Source: Stakelama portus
GTDB taxonomy: Bacteria > Pseudomonadota > Alphaproteobacteria > Sphingomonadales > Sphingomonadaceae
NCBI RefSeq assembly: GCF_003171655.1
Contig: NZ_QFZL01000002.1
Location: 580,207-644,206, forward strand
Length of the DNA stretch: 64,000 nt
Direction: 5' to 3'
This document shows, piece by piece, positions 46,515 to 55,293 of the stretch (positions within the stretch are counted from its first letter, which is position 1; each line of letters begins with the position of its first letter). The notes beneath the pieces are model-generated. The model had not been told where the DNA came from, ran no database searches, and saw only the letters and a list, made by a program, of their open reading frames with translations. The position numbers were made by a program, and so were the translations under genes.

Positions 46515-47087
46515 TTAGGCTTTCCTGGCAACCAGCCGCGAACAGGCCAGCATCCTTTCGGTCATCGCATCGATGTTGCTCGGCGCTTCGCCGATCAGCC
46601 AGCAGCGAAGCATGGCGAGTTGGGCCGCCGCCGCGCCGGTTGCGGCGATGTGCGCGTCGCCTTCGGCATGGCCCGCGCGCAGGGCATGCGGGAGGATGGC
46701 TTCGGACAGGCTGCGGCGGATCGCCCCGGCGGCTTCGGAGTCAAGCAGCGGGCGGATCAGCGCGCGGCGGTCCCACAGATGCGCCACCATGTTGCGCACG
46801 TAGCTGCGCGCGGCGCGGCCGGATGCTGCCGTTGCCAGTGCGAGCAGGATCGGCGCAGTCGCCTCGAGCATCACTGCATCCTTGCCGGTGAAATGCTCGT
46901 AGAAGGTCGATCTGCCGATATTCGCCGCGCGGATGATGTCGCCTACCCGGATCGCTTCATAGCGCCGTTCGAGCGCCAGCGCGGTGAAGGCGCGCAGGAT
47001 CGCGGCATGAGTCGCCGCGCTCTGGCGACCGGGGGAAGCGGGCGGTTGCATCGGCACATGCTGATACGGACGAGCCGCCAAGTCCAT
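46515..47087 (-). CDS. TetR family transcriptional regulator
   Basis: A 190-residue regulator. Helix-turn-helix IRVGDIIRAANIGRSTFYEHF in the N-terminal domain and a helical ligand domain (LWDRRALIRPLLDSEAAGAI). The ATG at 47087 abuts the operator palindrome; ATG at 47051 (MQPPASP) is an equally plausible start, and neither has a strong ribosome site. It is divergent from the VOC gene and probably controls it and itself. Confidence 0.85.
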   Translation of the reverse strand: MDLAARPYQHVPMQPPASPGRQSAATHAAILRAFTALALERRYEAIRVGDIIRAANIGRSTFYEHFTGKDAVMLEATAPILLALATAASGRAARSYVRNMVAHLWDRRALIRPLLDSEAAGAIRRSLSEAILPHALRAGHAEGDAHIAATGAAAAQLAMLRCWLIGEAPSNIDAMTERMLACSRLVARKA

Positions 47088-47113
47088 CCGGACATTTTCA
47101 CACATTTGTCCGG
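47088..47113. promoter_or_regulatory. Palindromic operator, TetR/VOC divergent promoter
   Basis: Inverted repeat with perfect seven-base arms CCGGACA and TGTCCGG, separated by 12 bases, just before the TetR gene. This is the size and place of a TetR operator, so autoregulation is inferred. Confidence 0.65.
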
Positions 47114-47201
47114 AACGCGTGCGATCGGCCGGTTTCGCTATTGGCAAGGCGCGGCAACCTCCGCCATCCCGCCACCATCATGGCGAACGGAGATGCCGGA
47201 T

Positions 47202-47558
47202 ATGAACCATCATGTAGTTGCGATCGTGCCGAGCAGCGATCTGAACGCCAGCGAGGCCTTTTACCGGCGGCTCGGTTTCGATGTGGTCAGCGATTACGGC
47301 CAGTATCGCATCCTGGCCGATGGCCGGGGCTGGCACCTGCACCTCAATCACATGCCCGGCTGGCCGCGGCATATCGAGGATAATCCGTTCGGGCTCTACC
47401 TCTATGTCGAGGATGTCGATGCGCTGGCGCAGCAGGTGCGCGAGCTGATCATCGAACCCGATGCGCCCAAGGCCCGCCCCTGGGGCACCTATGAATTTTC
47501 GCTAAGCGACCCCAGCGGGCTGTTGGTGCGGGTGGGCCGGGTCATCGACCCGGCCTGA
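47202..47558 (+). CDS. VOC family protein
   Basis: A 118-residue single-domain VOC/glyoxalase-like protein. VVAIVPSSDLNASEAFYRRLGF is the first repeat strand and helix, DNPFGLYLYVEDVDALAQQV and FSLSDPSGLLVRVGRVI the second. GGAG nine bases before ATG 47202 decides the start over 47193. A bleomycin-resistance-like binding protein or dioxygenase-like enzyme; the TetR partner is divergent. Confidence 0.82.
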   Translation: MNHHVVAIVPSSDLNASEAFYRRLGFDVVSDYGQYRILADGRGWHLHLNHMPGWPRHIEDNPFGLYLYVEDVDALAQQVRELIIEPDAPKARPWGTYEFSLSDPSGLLVRVGRVIDPA

Positions 47559-47564
47559 TCGCGC

Positions 47565-48413
47565 CTAGTTCAGATCCTGCCGGGCGAAGCGCAGCTGGGT
47601 GGCTGCGGCGGCGGCGGCGATCCATGCGGAGAGAATCGCGAGCGATGCGCCGAAGCTGAATCCGATTGCCGCATCGGGGCCGAGCGCGAGTGTCATCCCC
47701 TGCCCCTTGGCCCAGGCCATGACATTGGCGACGTGATAGAGCGGCAGCACTTCGATCAGCGGCGTGCTGATCCCCGGCATGTAATTATGGCCGAGCACCG
47801 CGAGCAGCGGCAACAACCCCTCGATGATCACCAGTGCGATCGACAGGATTACCGTCGCGAGGATCGATTGCGTCAGTACCCCGAACAGCCCGGCAAAGGC
47901 GACGGTGTAGAGGATCGGCGCCAGCGCAAAGCCAATCGCGCGGATATGGGCTTCCAGCAGCGCTCCGATCGTCACGCCTGCGGGAATCGCTTCGCCCTGA
48001 AGGCTGCCGAGCAGTTCGCCGATCAGCCCGATCAGATCGGTGACGATCAGCGAAATGAGCACGAAGCCGACCACGACCACCCATTTGGCGGCAATCAATT
48101 GCCAACGGGCGCGGGCGGGAATGATCAGTTTCCAGGTATTCCAGCCATATTCGCCGGCAAAAACCAGCGCGGCAAAGCCCGCGATCAGGAACCGACCCGG
48201 CGCGGATTTGGGAATCTCCCAGAAAATCAGCGTGTTGTTGATCCATTGCTCGGCAGTGGCGGTCGTCCCGGCCTCGCCGGCCGGCGCAACCGCGCCATAG
48301 AGCAGCACGCCGATCAGGATCAGCGCGACGACAATCGGATAGATCCACACCATCAGCCAGGTGGCGCGATGGCGGCGAAGCTTCAGCGCTTCGGCATAAA
48401 CGGCATCAAGCAT
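47565..48413 (-). CDS. ABC-2 type permease
   Basis: A 282-residue membrane protein with about six helices (WLMVWIYPIVVALILIGVLL; WVVVVGFVLISLIVTDLIGL; ILYTVAFAGLFGVLTQSIL; ATVILSIALVIIEGLLPLLA, and one C-terminal). It is the transmembrane partner of the ATPase gene, which it overlaps by eight bases. The substrate of this exporter is unknown; drug or lipid export is typical for the class. Confidence 0.88.
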   Translation of the reverse strand: MLDAVYAEALKLRRHRATWLMVWIYPIVVALILIGVLLYGAVAPAGEAGTTATAEQWINNTLIFWEIPKSAPGRFLIAGFAALVFAGEYGWNTWKLIIPARARWQLIAAKWVVVVGFVLISLIVTDLIGLIGELLGSLQGEAIPAGVTIGALLEAHIRAIGFALAPILYTVAFAGLFGVLTQSILATVILSIALVIIEGLLPLLAVLGHNYMPGISTPLIEVLPLYHVANVMAWAKGQGMTLALGPDAAIGFSFGASLAILSAWIAAAAAATQLRFARQDLN

Positions 48414-49329
48414 CGCTGTCCCTCGTCATGGTGAGGAAGATGTCTTCCAGGCTGTGGCCGTCGGGGCCGATTGCGAAGATATCGACATTGGCGGCGGCGA
48501 GCTGGCGCACGATTTCGGGCGTGTCGGCGCGGCTCGCCTGAACGGTCAGTCCGGTTTCGGTGCGCTGGGCAGGCCAGCGCCCACCCAATGCGGCAAGCGC
48601 GGCATCGCCCGGTTCCGCTTCGATGCGCAGGGCATCGCCGACATCGAGCAATTCGCCGACCGTCGCTTCGCGCAGCAGCTTGCCCTTGTGGACGACAGCG
48701 ACGCGGTCGCAAATCTGTTCGACTTCGTGGAGCAAGTGACTCGACAGGAACACCGCCTTGCCTTCGGCGGCAAGACCGCGGATCAGCGCGCGCATGTCCT
48801 GAATCCCGGCGGCATCGAGGCCATTGGCGGGTTCGTCGAGGATCACCAGATCGGGATTGTCGAGCAATGCCGCGGCGACGCCCAGCCGCTGCTTCATCCC
48901 GGTCGAATATCCCTTCACCTTGCGCTTTGCATCGCGGTCCAGTTCGACGCGTTCGAGCACTTCGTCGATCCGGGCACCGTCGCCCCCCTGCGTCCGCGCC
49001 AGCACGCGCAGATTGTCGCGCCCCGACAGGAAGCCATAGAAAGTGCCGCCATCGACCAGCGAACCGACCCGCGCCAGCGCGCCCTTTTCGGTGGGGTGCC
49101 GCCCGAAGATCAGCGCTTCGCCGGCTGTCGGGCGAATGAGGCTGAGCGCCATGCGGATCGTGGTGCTCTTGCCCGCGCCATTGGGCCCGAGAAAGCCATA
49201 GACCTCACCACAACGCACGCGGAGCGAGACATCGTCCACCGCGCGCTTGGCGTTGGCGCCGCGTCCATAGGCCTTGCCGATGCCGCGCAATTCCAGCGCG
49301 ATCGTTTCGGCGGGTTCGCTGTCGACCAA
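48406..49329 (-). CDS. ABC transporter ATP-binding protein
   Basis: A 307-residue ATPase. Walker A GPNGAGKST (48-56), signature YSTGMKQRLG (141-150), Walker B LVILDEP (161-167), then a C-terminal extension typical of DrrA/BcrA-type exporters. The start is TTG at 49329, preceded by GGAGGAACGA; an upstream ATG frame reads into intergenic DNA. It is the first gene of the two-gene exporter operon. Confidence 0.92.
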   Translation of the reverse strand: MVDSEPAETIALELRGIGKAYGRGANAKRAVDDVSLRVRCGEVYGFLGPNGAGKSTTIRMALSLIRPTAGEALIFGRHPTEKGALARVGSLVDGGTFYGFLSGRDNLRVLARTQGGDGARIDEVLERVELDRDAKRKVKGYSTGMKQRLGVAAALLDNPDLVILDEPANGLDAAGIQDMRALIRGLAAEGKAVFLSSHLLHEVEQICDRVAVVHKGKLLREATVGELLDVGDALRIEAEPGDAALAALGGRWPAQRTETGLTVQASRADTPEIVRQLAAANVDIFAIGPDGHSLEDIFLTMTRDSDA

Positions 49330-49415
49330 TCGTTCCTCCCTGTTCGGGCCCGATGCCGGCGCCCGCGTTGCGCCCATGGTGCCCGATCGAAAGTGTCTTA
49401 TCAAGGCAATACAGA

Positions 49416-50174
49416 TCAGGCGATAGCGTGGCGCGCCATGCGTTCGTAAAATGGCCGGGCGGCTTCGGCGATCGGCTTTACTGCATCGGGAAGGTCTTCG
49501 AATGTCGCGGTGCGCGCCGGGGCAGCGAAACCGGTCGATTTTTCCACTGCGTCATACCATGCCGGCGCCCATGCCCCGTCGCTTGCCCGGCGCCCCGGCG
49601 GCCAGTTCAGCATCCGCTCCGAAAAGGCGATGCCCAGTGCGGCGCAAAGGCGCGTGAGGCTGTCGCGCGGATTGCACTGCACGCCCGGGCCTTCGATCAC
49701 GACCGGCGCAGTGCCGGTGCGATCGGCCACGCGATCGAACAATTCGCACTGGCGGACGACGCCGATATCCTGAAGCGTCACGTCGCCGCGCTTGACGATA
49801 TACGATGCCAGCACCTGTTCGGGCGGGCGGATCAGAAAGGCGTTGGTGACCGCGTCCATCCAGTCGAGCCCGAAATCGGGGAGCATGTGATGGCACATAT
49901 GCTTCTGATACCAGATCGGCGCGCCGTGCGGCGCTTCGCCCGCCATCGCCGCGGCGACATCGCGCCAGTCATTGGGCTGCGATGCGAGCACCGCGTCGTT
50001 CATCGGGTGGATGATGCCGGTTTCCGCCAGAAACGCGGCATAGAAGGGTTCGTCCGAAACGTCGCAATCGGGGCGATTTTCGAAGGCGCGCATCATCGCG
50101 GTCGAGCAATTGCGCGGGCCGGACCACATCGCGATTCTGATCGCGCCGTGATCGGGGGCAATGCGGCGATTCAT
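49416..50174 (-). CDS. Sulfotransferase-like protein
   Basis: A 252-residue P-loop protein. The 5'-phosphosulfate loop is IAMWSGPRNCSTAMMRAFEN (residues 14-33). KHMCHHML, FLIRPPEQVLASYIVKRGD (3'-phosphate loop with RxxxxxxxS pattern) and VIEGPGVQCNPR are visible. It lies 12 bases after the aminotransferase gene. The pair resembles the joined sulfotransferase/aminotransferase-like proteins of eukaryotes by my recollection; the substrate is unknown. Confidence 0.8.
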   Translation of the reverse strand: MNRRIAPDHGAIRIAMWSGPRNCSTAMMRAFENRPDCDVSDEPFYAAFLAETGIIHPMNDAVLASQPNDWRDVAAAMAGEAPHGAPIWYQKHMCHHMLPDFGLDWMDAVTNAFLIRPPEQVLASYIVKRGDVTLQDIGVVRQCELFDRVADRTGTAPVVIEGPGVQCNPRDSLTRLCAALGIAFSERMLNWPPGRRASDGAWAPAWYDAVEKSTGFAAPARTATFEDLPDAVKPIAEAARPFYERMARHAIA

Positions 50175-50185
50175 GGCTGTCTCCG

Positions 50186-51109
50186 TCAAATCAGCGCGTT
50201 CGCGGCGGCGTCCGCATCCTTCATCACGGCATAGGCTTCGGCGATCGCCTGTGTCACCGGGCCGTTGACGTGCGGCAGCGCGCGACCGTCGATCATCCGC
50301 ACCGGGGTAATGCCGCCCATCGTTCCGGTGACAAAGGCTTCGTCTGCTTCGCAAACCCGTTCGGGCGGGAAACTGCCCTGCCGGATCGGCGCGACGCCGC
50401 CGTTGCAGGCGAGGATCACATTGCCGCGCGTGATACCGTTGAAACAGTAACGGTCGCCGGCGACGAACACCGCCCCGTCCTTTACCCAGAAGAAGTTGGT
50501 GGCGTTGCAACTGGCGACATGCCCATGCGGATCGAGCATCAGCGCTTCGTCGGCTTCGGGGTCGATATCGATCGCTTCGAGCAGCGCGCGGATGAAGTTG
50601 AGGCGGCTGTGCGAATTCAATCGCATGTCGAACATGTCCGGGCCGGTGGTGCGCGTGGTCACGCTCTGCACCTTCAGGCCGCCGCCGGGGATCGGCGCAG
50701 GCGTCTTATATTCGGCGGTGATGACGATGGTTGCGCGGCCGAGCGCGTTGCGCGGGTCCTGATTGACCGTCGCCTTGCGACCGCGCGTCACCATCAGGCG
50801 GAGATGCGCGCCATCGCTCATGCCGTTGGCGATCAGCAACTCGCGCAGCGCTGCCCGCATTTCCTCGCGGGTCAGCCCGATATCGATGCGGATCGCCGCG
50901 GCGCCGGCGTAGAGCCGGTCGAGATGCGCATCGAGGAACAGCAGCGCCCCGCGATGCAGCCGCAGCCCCTCCCACACGCCATCGCCGAGCCCGAATCCCG
51001 CATCGAAAATCGACACGCTGGCGCCGTCATGCGGCACCAGTTCGCCGTTCAGGTGAACGAGGAGATTGGCGTTGCGGGGATCGGGTGTGAAATCTTGCGA
51101 ACCGGCCAT
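50186..51109 (-). CDS. Class IV aminotransferase-like, Schiff lysine missing
   Basis: A 307-residue protein of the branched-chain/D-amino acid aminotransferase fold: VSIFDAGFGLGDGVWEGLR, LYAGAAAIRIDIG, DEALMLDPHGHVASCNATN and GTMGGITPVRMIDGR are typical. The lysine that holds PLP is normally in a DxK..L or K.GG.YL stretch about 14 residues before the EA at 178-179. Here the stretch is DMRLNSHSRLNFIRALLEA and the position is asparagine 165. No other lysine is near. It may be a pseudo-enzyme or an unusual catalyst. Upstream of the sulfotransferase gene. Confidence 0.8.
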   Translation of the reverse strand: MAGSQDFTPDPRNANLLVHLNGELVPHDGASVSIFDAGFGLGDGVWEGLRLHRGALLFLDAHLDRLYAGAAAIRIDIGLTREEMRAALRELLIANGMSDGAHLRLMVTRGRKATVNQDPRNALGRATIVITAEYKTPAPIPGGGLKVQSVTTRTTGPDMFDMRLNSHSRLNFIRALLEAIDIDPEADEALMLDPHGHVASCNATNFFWVKDGAVFVAGDRYCFNGITRGNVILACNGGVAPIRQGSFPPERVCEADEAFVTGTMGGITPVRMIDGRALPHVNGPVTQAIAEAYAVMKDADAAANALI

Positions 51110-51225
51110 GGTGTCAGCCTAGGTGGACTATGGCGGCACGGGAAGGGTTTTAGGCGTTTCCATGCCAGCTCTGAGCAGTCAGCCCCACACCTGCCTCCGG
51201 CGGAGTAATTCGTCCCCCGGACAAA

Positions 51226-51717
51226 TTACTTCTTCCGCTTGAAATCCACCGATACGACGTTCGAGCCGTCTTCGGCCTGGGTCACGACTGCGCCCTCGCC
51301 GTCATTTTCGGCTTCTTCGTACGAATCGGGATCGTTTTCCGGGTCGTCATTGACCTGGAAACGCAGTTCGAAATTGACCGCCGGATCGTGGAAGCCGGTG
51401 ATCGCCGCAAAGGGGATGACCAGCATCGCCGGCACCTGATTGAAGCTGAGCCCGACCGAGAATCGCTCCGCATCGACCTTCAGGTCCCAGAAACGATGCT
51501 GGAGGACGATCGTCATTTCGTCGGGGAAACGCTCCATCAGCCGGTCGGGGATGTCCACGCCGGGCGCCTGCGTCTTGAACGTGATGTAGAAATGATGCGA
51601 TCCGGGCAGTCCGCCGGTCGTGGCAACCTGCCCCAGCACCCGGCCGACCACGGCGCGCAGGGCCTCCTGCACGATTTCGTCATAGGGAATCAGGCTATCG
51701 GGTACGGCAGTGTTCAT
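51226..51717 (-). CDS. sspB: ClpXP adaptor, SspB family
   Basis: A 163-residue protein of the alphaproteobacterial SspB type. The folded domain has SHHFYITFKTQAPGVDIPD, EMTIVLQHRFWDL and the acidic linker; the C-terminus is SNVVSVDFKRKK, like the ClpX-binding tail of SspB. It delivers tagged proteins to ClpXP. It is divergent from hisB. Confidence 0.9.
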   Translation of the reverse strand: MNTAVPDSLIPYDEIVQEALRAVVGRVLGQVATTGGLPGSHHFYITFKTQAPGVDIPDRLMERFPDEMTIVLQHRFWDLKVDAERFSVGLSFNQVPAMLVIPFAAITGFHDPAVNFELRFQVNDDPENDPDSYEEAENDGEGAVVTQAEDGSNVVSVDFKRKK

Positions 51718-51818
51718 GCGCCAACTGCTAGCGGATGAGCCACGCCGGTCAAGCCAGACTTGCCCCGCGCCAAGTCAATCCGAATTGCATGGACGCAAAG
51801 GAACGCTATGGAGGCGCC

Positions 51819-52406
51819 ATGCGCACCGCCACCGTCAGCCGCAAGACCAGCGAGACATCGGTCGACGTCACCGTCAATCTGGACGGGACGGGATCCTATG
51901 CGATTTCCACCGGAATCGGCTTTTTCGACCATATGCTCGAACAGCTGTCGCGCCATTCGCTGATCGACATGGACATAAAGACGGTCGGCGACCTGCATAT
52001 CGACCAGCATCACACGGTCGAGGATACCGGGCTTGCCATCGGCGAGGCGGTTGCCAAGGCGCTGGATGATAAAAAGGGCATTCGCCGCTATGCCGATGCG
52101 CTGTCGCCGATGGACGAGACGCTGACGCGCGTCGCGATCGACATCTCCGGGCGTCCCTATTGCGTGTTCAAGACGCAGTTCAGCCAGAAGCGCCTCGGCG
52201 AAATGGACACCGAAATGTTCGAACATTGGTTCCAGAGCTTTTCGCAGACCGCGGGCCTGACGCTGCATGTCGAGACGCTGTATGGCGACAACAACCACCA
52301 TATCGCCGAAAGCTGTTTCAAGGGCCTTGCCCGCGCGCTGCGCGAAGCAGTCGAGATCGACCCGCGCAAGGCCGGGGTGATTCCGAGCACCAAGGGGACG
52401 CTGTGA
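51819..52406 (+). CDS. hisB: Imidazoleglycerol-phosphate dehydratase
   Basis: A 195-residue enzyme for the sixth step of histidine synthesis. The duplicated histidine motifs [18 protein letters not shown] and [18 protein letters not shown] are present. ATG 51819 lies behind GGAGGCGCC; an ATG 30 bases upstream is also open. First gene of the his cluster. Its stop overlaps the next start by GTGA. Confidence 0.95.
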   Translation: MRTATVSRKTSETSVDVTVNLDGTGSYAISTGIGFFDHMLEQLSRHSLIDMDIKTVGDLHIDQHHTVEDTGLAIGEAVAKALDDKKGIRRYADALSPMDETLTRVAIDISGRPYCVFKTQFSQKRLGEMDTEMFEHWFQSFSQTAGLTLHVETLYGDNNHHIAESCFKGLARALREAVEIDPRKAGVIPSTKGTL

Positions 52407-52693
52407 GCCTTACCGTCGTCGAACTGACCTATAAGGTCGACCCCGCCGAGATTACCGAATTGCGCCCGGCGCATCTGGAATGGCTGCGCGAGGGGCTGGC
52501 GGCGGGCAAGCTGGTCCTTTCGGGGCGAAAGATGCCGGTGACCGGTGGCATGCTGATCGTACGCGGCGATGTGGACGCTGCGCGCGCATGGTGCGAGAGC
52601 GACCCCTTCGCGCTCGCCGATGTCGCCGATTATCGGTATTTCGCGTTCGAACCGAGCATGGCGGCACCGGGGCTGGAATCGCTGCTGGCATGA
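52403..52693 (+). CDS. YCII domain protein within his cluster
   Basis: A 96-residue YciI-like protein ([57 protein letters not shown]). The aspartate/histidine set of the family is only partly seen. The start is GTG overlapping hisB; the end overlaps hisH by ATGA, so it is locked into the his operon. Its link to histidine synthesis is not known. Confidence 0.85.
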   Translation: MSLTVVELTYKVDPAEITELRPAHLEWLREGLAAGKLVLSGRKMPVTGGMLIVRGDVDAARAWCESDPFALADVADYRYFAFEPSMAAPGLESLLA

Positions 52694-53292
52694 GCATCGC
52701 GCTGATCGATTATGGCGCGGGCAATCTCCATTCGGTGCATAATGCGCTGAAGGCGGCGGGCGCGCGCGACATCGCGGTGACTGCCGATCCGCAAGCGGTG
52801 CTGCGCGCCGATCGCGTGGTGTTGCCCGGCGTCGGCGCCTTCGGCGCCTGCGCGGCGGGGCTGCGCGGGATCGACGGCATGGTCGAAGCGCTGGAAACGC
52901 GGGTGCTGACCGGCGGCGCGCCGTTTCTGGGCGTGTGCGTGGGGATGCAGCTGCTCGCCACCACCGGCGAGGAAATGGGCAGCCATGCCGGGCTCGGCTG
53001 GATGCCGGGCGTCGTCCGCCAATTGCCCGCCGACACGGTCCGCGTGCCGCATATGGGCTGGAACGATGTCACGCCTTTGGTCGATCACCCGCTGATCGAA
53101 GCGGGCGAAGCCTATTTCCTGCACAGCTTTGCGTTTGAAGCCACCGACGGCATTCTGGCGGTGACCGATCATGGCGGTCCGGTGACCGCCGCGATCGGCC
53201 GCGACAATATCGTCGGGGTCCAGTTTCACCCCGAAAAAAGCCAGCGTTACGGCATTGCGCTGGTCGAAAGGTTCCTTGCTTGGCGTCCCTGA
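52690..53292 (+). CDS. hisH: Imidazole glycerol phosphate synthase, glutaminase
   Basis: A 200-residue class I glutamine amidotransferase. Nucleophile cysteine in GVCVGMQLL, histidine and glutamate in VQFHPEKSQ. It supplies ammonia to HisF. Overlaps the YCII gene and hisA on either side. Confidence 0.95.
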   Translation: MSIALIDYGAGNLHSVHNALKAAGARDIAVTADPQAVLRADRVVLPGVGAFGACAAGLRGIDGMVEALETRVLTGGAPFLGVCVGMQLLATTGEEMGSHAGLGWMPGVVRQLPADTVRVPHMGWNDVTPLVDHPLIEAGEAYFLHSFAFEATDGILAVTDHGGPVTAAIGRDNIVGVQFHPEKSQRYGIALVERFLAWRP

Positions 53293-54014
53293 CCGTTTTT
53301 CCCGCGATCGACCTCAAGGCCGGCAAGGTGGTGCGCCTTGCCGAAGGCGATATGGCGCGCGCCACCGTCTATGGCGAAGACCCTGCCGCGCAGGCGCAGG
53401 CATTTGCCGCAGCGGGCGCGGATCATCTTCATGTCGTCGATCTGGACGGCGCCTTTGCCGGCAAGACCGTCAATCGCGCGGCAGTCGATCAGGCGATCCG
53501 CGCGTTCCCCGGCAAGGTGCAGCTGGGCGGCGGCATCCGCACGCGCGATACGATCGAGCGCTGGCTGGAAATCGGCGTGGCGCGGATCGTGATCGGCACC
53601 GCCGCGATGGAAAATCCCGCGCTGGTGCGCGAGGCGGCGCGCGTCCATCCCGGCAGGATCGTCGTCGCGGTCGATGCGCGCGACGGCATGGTCGCCACCA
53701 ATGGCTGGGCGGACGTGACCAATGTTTCGGTCGAAGAACTCGCCCGGCGGTTCGAGGATGCGGGCGTTGCCGCTTTGCTGTTCACCGATGTGGGGCGCGA
53801 CGGGCTGCTCAAGGGCTGCAATGTCGAAGCGACGGTGGCGCTCGCCCGTGCGGTCGATATTCCGGTGATCGCCAGCGGCGGCGTTGCGGGGATCGGGGAT
53901 ATCGAAGCGCTGACCGGGCATGTCCGCGACGGCGTCGAAGGGGTGATCACCGGTCGCGCGCTCTATGACGGGCGGCTGGATCTGGCCGAAGCGATCCGGG
54001 TGGCGAAGGGATGA
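53280..54014 (+). CDS. hisA: ProFAR isomerase HisA
   Basis: A 244-residue (beta/alpha)8 barrel that opens the ribose of ProFAR. PAIDLKAGKVVRL with the catalytic aspartate, and FTDVGRDG with the second. The start is TTG at 53280, inside the end of hisH; no ATG is available. After it, 241 bases of repeats precede hisF. Confidence 0.94.
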   Translation: MASLTVFPAIDLKAGKVVRLAEGDMARATVYGEDPAAQAQAFAAAGADHLHVVDLDGAFAGKTVNRAAVDQAIRAFPGKVQLGGGIRTRDTIERWLEIGVARIVIGTAAMENPALVREAARVHPGRIVVAVDARDGMVATNGWADVTNVSVEELARRFEDAGVAALLFTDVGRDGLLKGCNVEATVALARAVDIPVIASGGVAGIGDIEALTGHVRDGVEGVITGRALYDGRLDLAEAIRVAKG

Positions 54015-54255
54015 GCCTTTTCTCCGCATACCCCCTCCCCCGTTCGTCCCGAGCGCAGTCGAGGGACATGTCCGGAGCGTTGAACAAGCGTGTCTCGACT
54101 TCGCTCGACACGAACGGGGCAGCTTGGGGCAAGGGGAGGTGGCAGCGCGAAGCGCTGACGGAGGGGGATAGCCTCCACGCGATCTCGCCTGTGGCAGCCC
54201 CCCTCCACCACGCCGCTGCGCGGCGCGGTCCCCCTCCCCGCTACGGGGAGGAGAG
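54015..54255 (+). repeat. Repeats inside the his cluster
   Basis: No gene. A composite of dispersed repeats: CCCCCTCCCCC and GGGGAGG blocks, GTCTCGACTTCGCTCGACAC, GCGCGAAGCGCTG, CACCACGCCGCTGCGCGGCG, CCCGCTACGGGGAGG. They form several inverted repeats and separate hisA from hisF. GGGAGGAGAG at the end serves as the hisF ribosome site. Confidence 0.75.
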
Positions 54256-55017
54256 ATGACCGTCCGGGCGCGCGTCATTCCCTGTCTCGACGTTGCCGAG
54301 GGCCGCGTGGTCAAGGGCGTCAATTTCGTCGAACTGCGCGATGCGGGCGATCCGGTCGAGCAGGCGCGCGCCTATGACGCGGCGGGCGCCGACGAGCTGT
54401 GCTTCCTCGACATCACCGCAAGCCATGAAGAGCGCGGCACGTTTCTGGATGTCGTCAGCCGCACCGCCGAAGTGTGCTTCATGCCGCTGACCGTGGGCGG
54501 CGGGGTGCGCAGTGTCGAGGATGCGCGCGCGCTGCTGCTCGCCGGGGCCGACAAGGTCGCAGTGAACAGCGCCGCGGTTTCGCGCCCCGAAGTCGTGTCG
54601 GACATCGCCGAGAAGATGGGCAGCCAATGCGTCGTCGCCTCGGTCGATGCGCGACGCGTGGCGCCGGGCAAATGGGAAGTCTTCACCCATGGCGGGCGCC
54701 GTCCGACCGGGATCGACGCAGTCGAACATGCGCTCAAGCTCGCCCGGCTGGGCGCTGGCGAAATCCTGCTGACATCGATGGATCGCGACGGCACGCGCGA
54801 GGGGTTCGACCTCGAGCTGGTCCGCGCCATCGCCGACCAGGTGACGGTGCCGGTGGTCGCATCGGGCGGCGTCGGCAATTTGCAGCATCTGGTCGAAGGG
54901 ATACGCGACGGCCATGCCAGCGCGGTGCTGGCGGCATCGATCTTTCACTTCGGCGAATCTACGATTGCGCAGGCGCATGCGGCGCTGGCTGCCGCCGGAA
55001 TCCCCGTTCGCGCTTAA
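54256..55017 (+). CDS. hisF: Imidazole glycerol phosphate synthase, cyclase
   Basis: A 253-residue (beta/alpha)8 barrel partner of HisH. Catalytic aspartates in [12 protein letters not shown] and [11 protein letters not shown]. The ATG follows GGGAGGAGAG, itself the end of a repeat. The cluster order is hisB-YCII-hisH-hisA-hisF. Confidence 0.96.
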   Translation: MTVRARVIPCLDVAEGRVVKGVNFVELRDAGDPVEQARAYDAAGADELCFLDITASHEERGTFLDVVSRTAEVCFMPLTVGGGVRSVEDARALLLAGADKVAVNSAAVSRPEVVSDIAEKMGSQCVVASVDARRVAPGKWEVFTHGGRRPTGIDAVEHALKLARLGAGEILLTSMDRDGTREGFDLELVRAIADQVTVPVVASGGVGNLQHLVEGIRDGHASAVLAASIFHFGESTIAQAHAALAAAGIPVRA

Positions 55018-55052
55018 CCTTGTGGTGAGCGGTGCGCGCTAAAAGCGGCGCC

Positions 55053-55262
55053 ATGGTTCGACTGCTCACTCTGATTCCCGCGTTCATTGCCGTTCCGGCG
55101 CTCGCCTATGCGCCGCATTCGGGCGAAGCGGGGACGCGCACCATGCCGCAGCTTTCGGATATCGCGCTGGTGGTGTTTGCCGCAGGCGCGCTGTGGTTCG
55201 TTCGCCACGCGATGCGCCGTCGCAAGCGCAAACAGGACGCGCCGCAACCTGCGGAAGATTGA
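55053..55262 (+). CDS. Small membrane protein, sorting-signal-like
   Basis: A 69-residue protein with an N-terminal signal (MVRLLTLIPAFIAVPALAYA) and a C-terminal segment PQLSDIALVVFAAGALWFVR followed by basic residues. That end looks like a PEP-CTERM-type or other C-terminal sorting anchor, but the PEP triplet is absent. It is between hisF and hisE; function unknown. Confidence 0.6.
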   Translation: MVRLLTLIPAFIAVPALAYAPHSGEAGTRTMPQLSDIALVVFAAGALWFVRHAMRRRKRKQDAPQPAED

Positions 55263-55293
55263 CAGCAGCGCCCAGCCGCGCAAGGCGGGTGGC

